Below are positions 63,527 to 64,000 of a stretch of DNA of 64,000 bases, piece after piece (the stretch's first letter is position 1; every line of letters begins with the position of its first letter). Under the pieces are notes generated by a model. That model worked only from the letters and a program-made list of their open reading frames with translations. It had not been told where the DNA came from and did no database searches. The position numbers were made by a program, and so were the translations under genes. This DNA comes from Bacteroidota bacterium (GTDB lineage: Bacteria; Bacteroidota; Bacteroidia; Chitinophagales; Chitinophagaceae): assembly GCA_016183765.1 (NCBI GenBank), contig JACPEA010000011.1:682001-746000 (forward strand), written 5' to 3'.

Positions 63527-64000
63527 ATGGAAATAGGAAGCATAATCAAGGCTCATCTTTATTTAAATAGTGAGAGAGATGAAAATGGGAAAGTTTCTGA
63601 ATCCAGCTTAGTACATGCGTTAAGAAACATTAGGTTAATAACAGAAAGAGATCAAGATACTGGAATTGCAACACCTAATGGATATTTGGGAAACTGGATT
63701 GGAGCGATAGGTTATATAACAATTTTAGATCAAATAGGTAAGTGTTACAGACCAACATATAAAGAAATAATAAAGGACACTAAAATATCACCAATTAAAA
63801 AAGCATTATTCTATTTTGCCAATTTGAACGAGAAGGAAGTAGACGCTATTTATGCTTTGCGTAATGCTTTTCATCATGACTTTAGTTTACTTAATCTTGA
63901 TGAAAATAAGAAAAGGGCTAAATATATTCACCATTTTCAAGTAAATGCGCATCCGACAGAATATATTGTAAAGCTTCCTTTGACACAATGGGACGGAGAT
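63527..64000 (+). CDS. Possible HEPN-type protein, cut by window edge
   Basis: Open from ATG 63527 to the right edge, 158 codons with no stop. AT-rich and largely helical. ALRNAFHHDFSLL matches the R-x4-H motif (RN-x3-H form) of HEPN RNases found in toxins and defence proteins, but the identification rests on this motif alone. No partner gene is visible. The gene lies after a deiminase remnant. Confidence 0.5.
   Translation, partial: MEIGSIIKAHLYLNSERDENGKVSESSLVHALRNIRLITERDQDTGIATPNGYLGNWIGAIGYITILDQIGKCYRPTYKEIIKDTKISPIKKALFYFANLNEKEVDAIYALRNAFHHDFSLLNLDENKKRAKYIHHFQVNAHPTEYIVKLPLTQWDGD

Overview
The window looks like chromosomal DNA of an aerobic, free-living Bacteroidota, most likely a Chitinophagaceae-type bacterium. 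This is inferred from the protein families (TonB receptor with a carboxypeptidase-like N-terminal domain, NRDE protein, DoxX/YceI genes, Crp regulators without FeS cysteines), from TAnnTTTG-type -7 promoter boxes, and from the scarcity of Shine-Dalgarno signals. No rRNA, tRNA, complete insertion sequence, prophage or CRISPR array was seen.

Layout. 0.1-6.5 kb: threonine/isoleucine pathway, ilvA followed by thrA-thrB-thrC. A 20-codon Thr/Ile-rich leader peptide sits before thrA, as expected for attenuation. 6.6-8.3 kb: secreted GH43-like glycosidase. 8.6-14.2 kb: a Crp/Fnr-type regulator, a TTGA-N6-TCAA palindrome, and a one-direction run of redox/aromatic-compound genes (F420-like reductase, YceI, DoxX, NAD(P)-binding protein, DODA-type dioxygenase, carboxylesterase, SDR). 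14.4-20.4 kb: CopB-type ATPase, SnoaL-like lipoprotein, a repeat-filled spacer and an MgtA-type ATPase. 21.6-32.7 kb: a complete uptake [NiFe]-hydrogenase locus. Small and large subunits, cytochrome b and maturation protease are on the minus strand. A small membrane protein and hypA-B-F-C-D-E diverge on the plus strand. The small subunit has the six-cysteine pattern of oxygen-tolerant enzymes. A four-helix-bundle gene flanked by inverted copies of an octamer satellite is wedged between hypC and hypD. 32.8-43.4 kb: lipocalin-like protein, TonB receptor, Ca-type ATPase, cation/H+ antiporter, GH13 lipoprotein, esterase, acetyltransferase. 43.6-47.6 kb: copper module with CopA, an HMA-fold protein lacking CxxC, and two regulators fusing an HMA-like CxxC domain to an AraC helix-turn-helix. 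47.7-59.6 kb: thiol-redox and membrane proteins, an NRDE/ATP-grasp pair, and pseudogenes including a decayed coaBC. 60.0-63.0 kb: mercury operon arsR-merTP-merA with a probable ArsR operator and a strong terminator. 63.2-64.0 kb: a deiminase remnant and the start of a possible HEPN-domain gene cut by the window edge.

Common themes are metal homeostasis (four P-type ATPases plus mer), aerobic hydrogen oxidation, and intergenic spacers colonised by several short repeat families. Some of these repeats supply or abut the stop codons of neighbouring genes. The last 15 kb reads AT-richer than the rest and holds most of the decayed genes, which suggests a more fluid segment.
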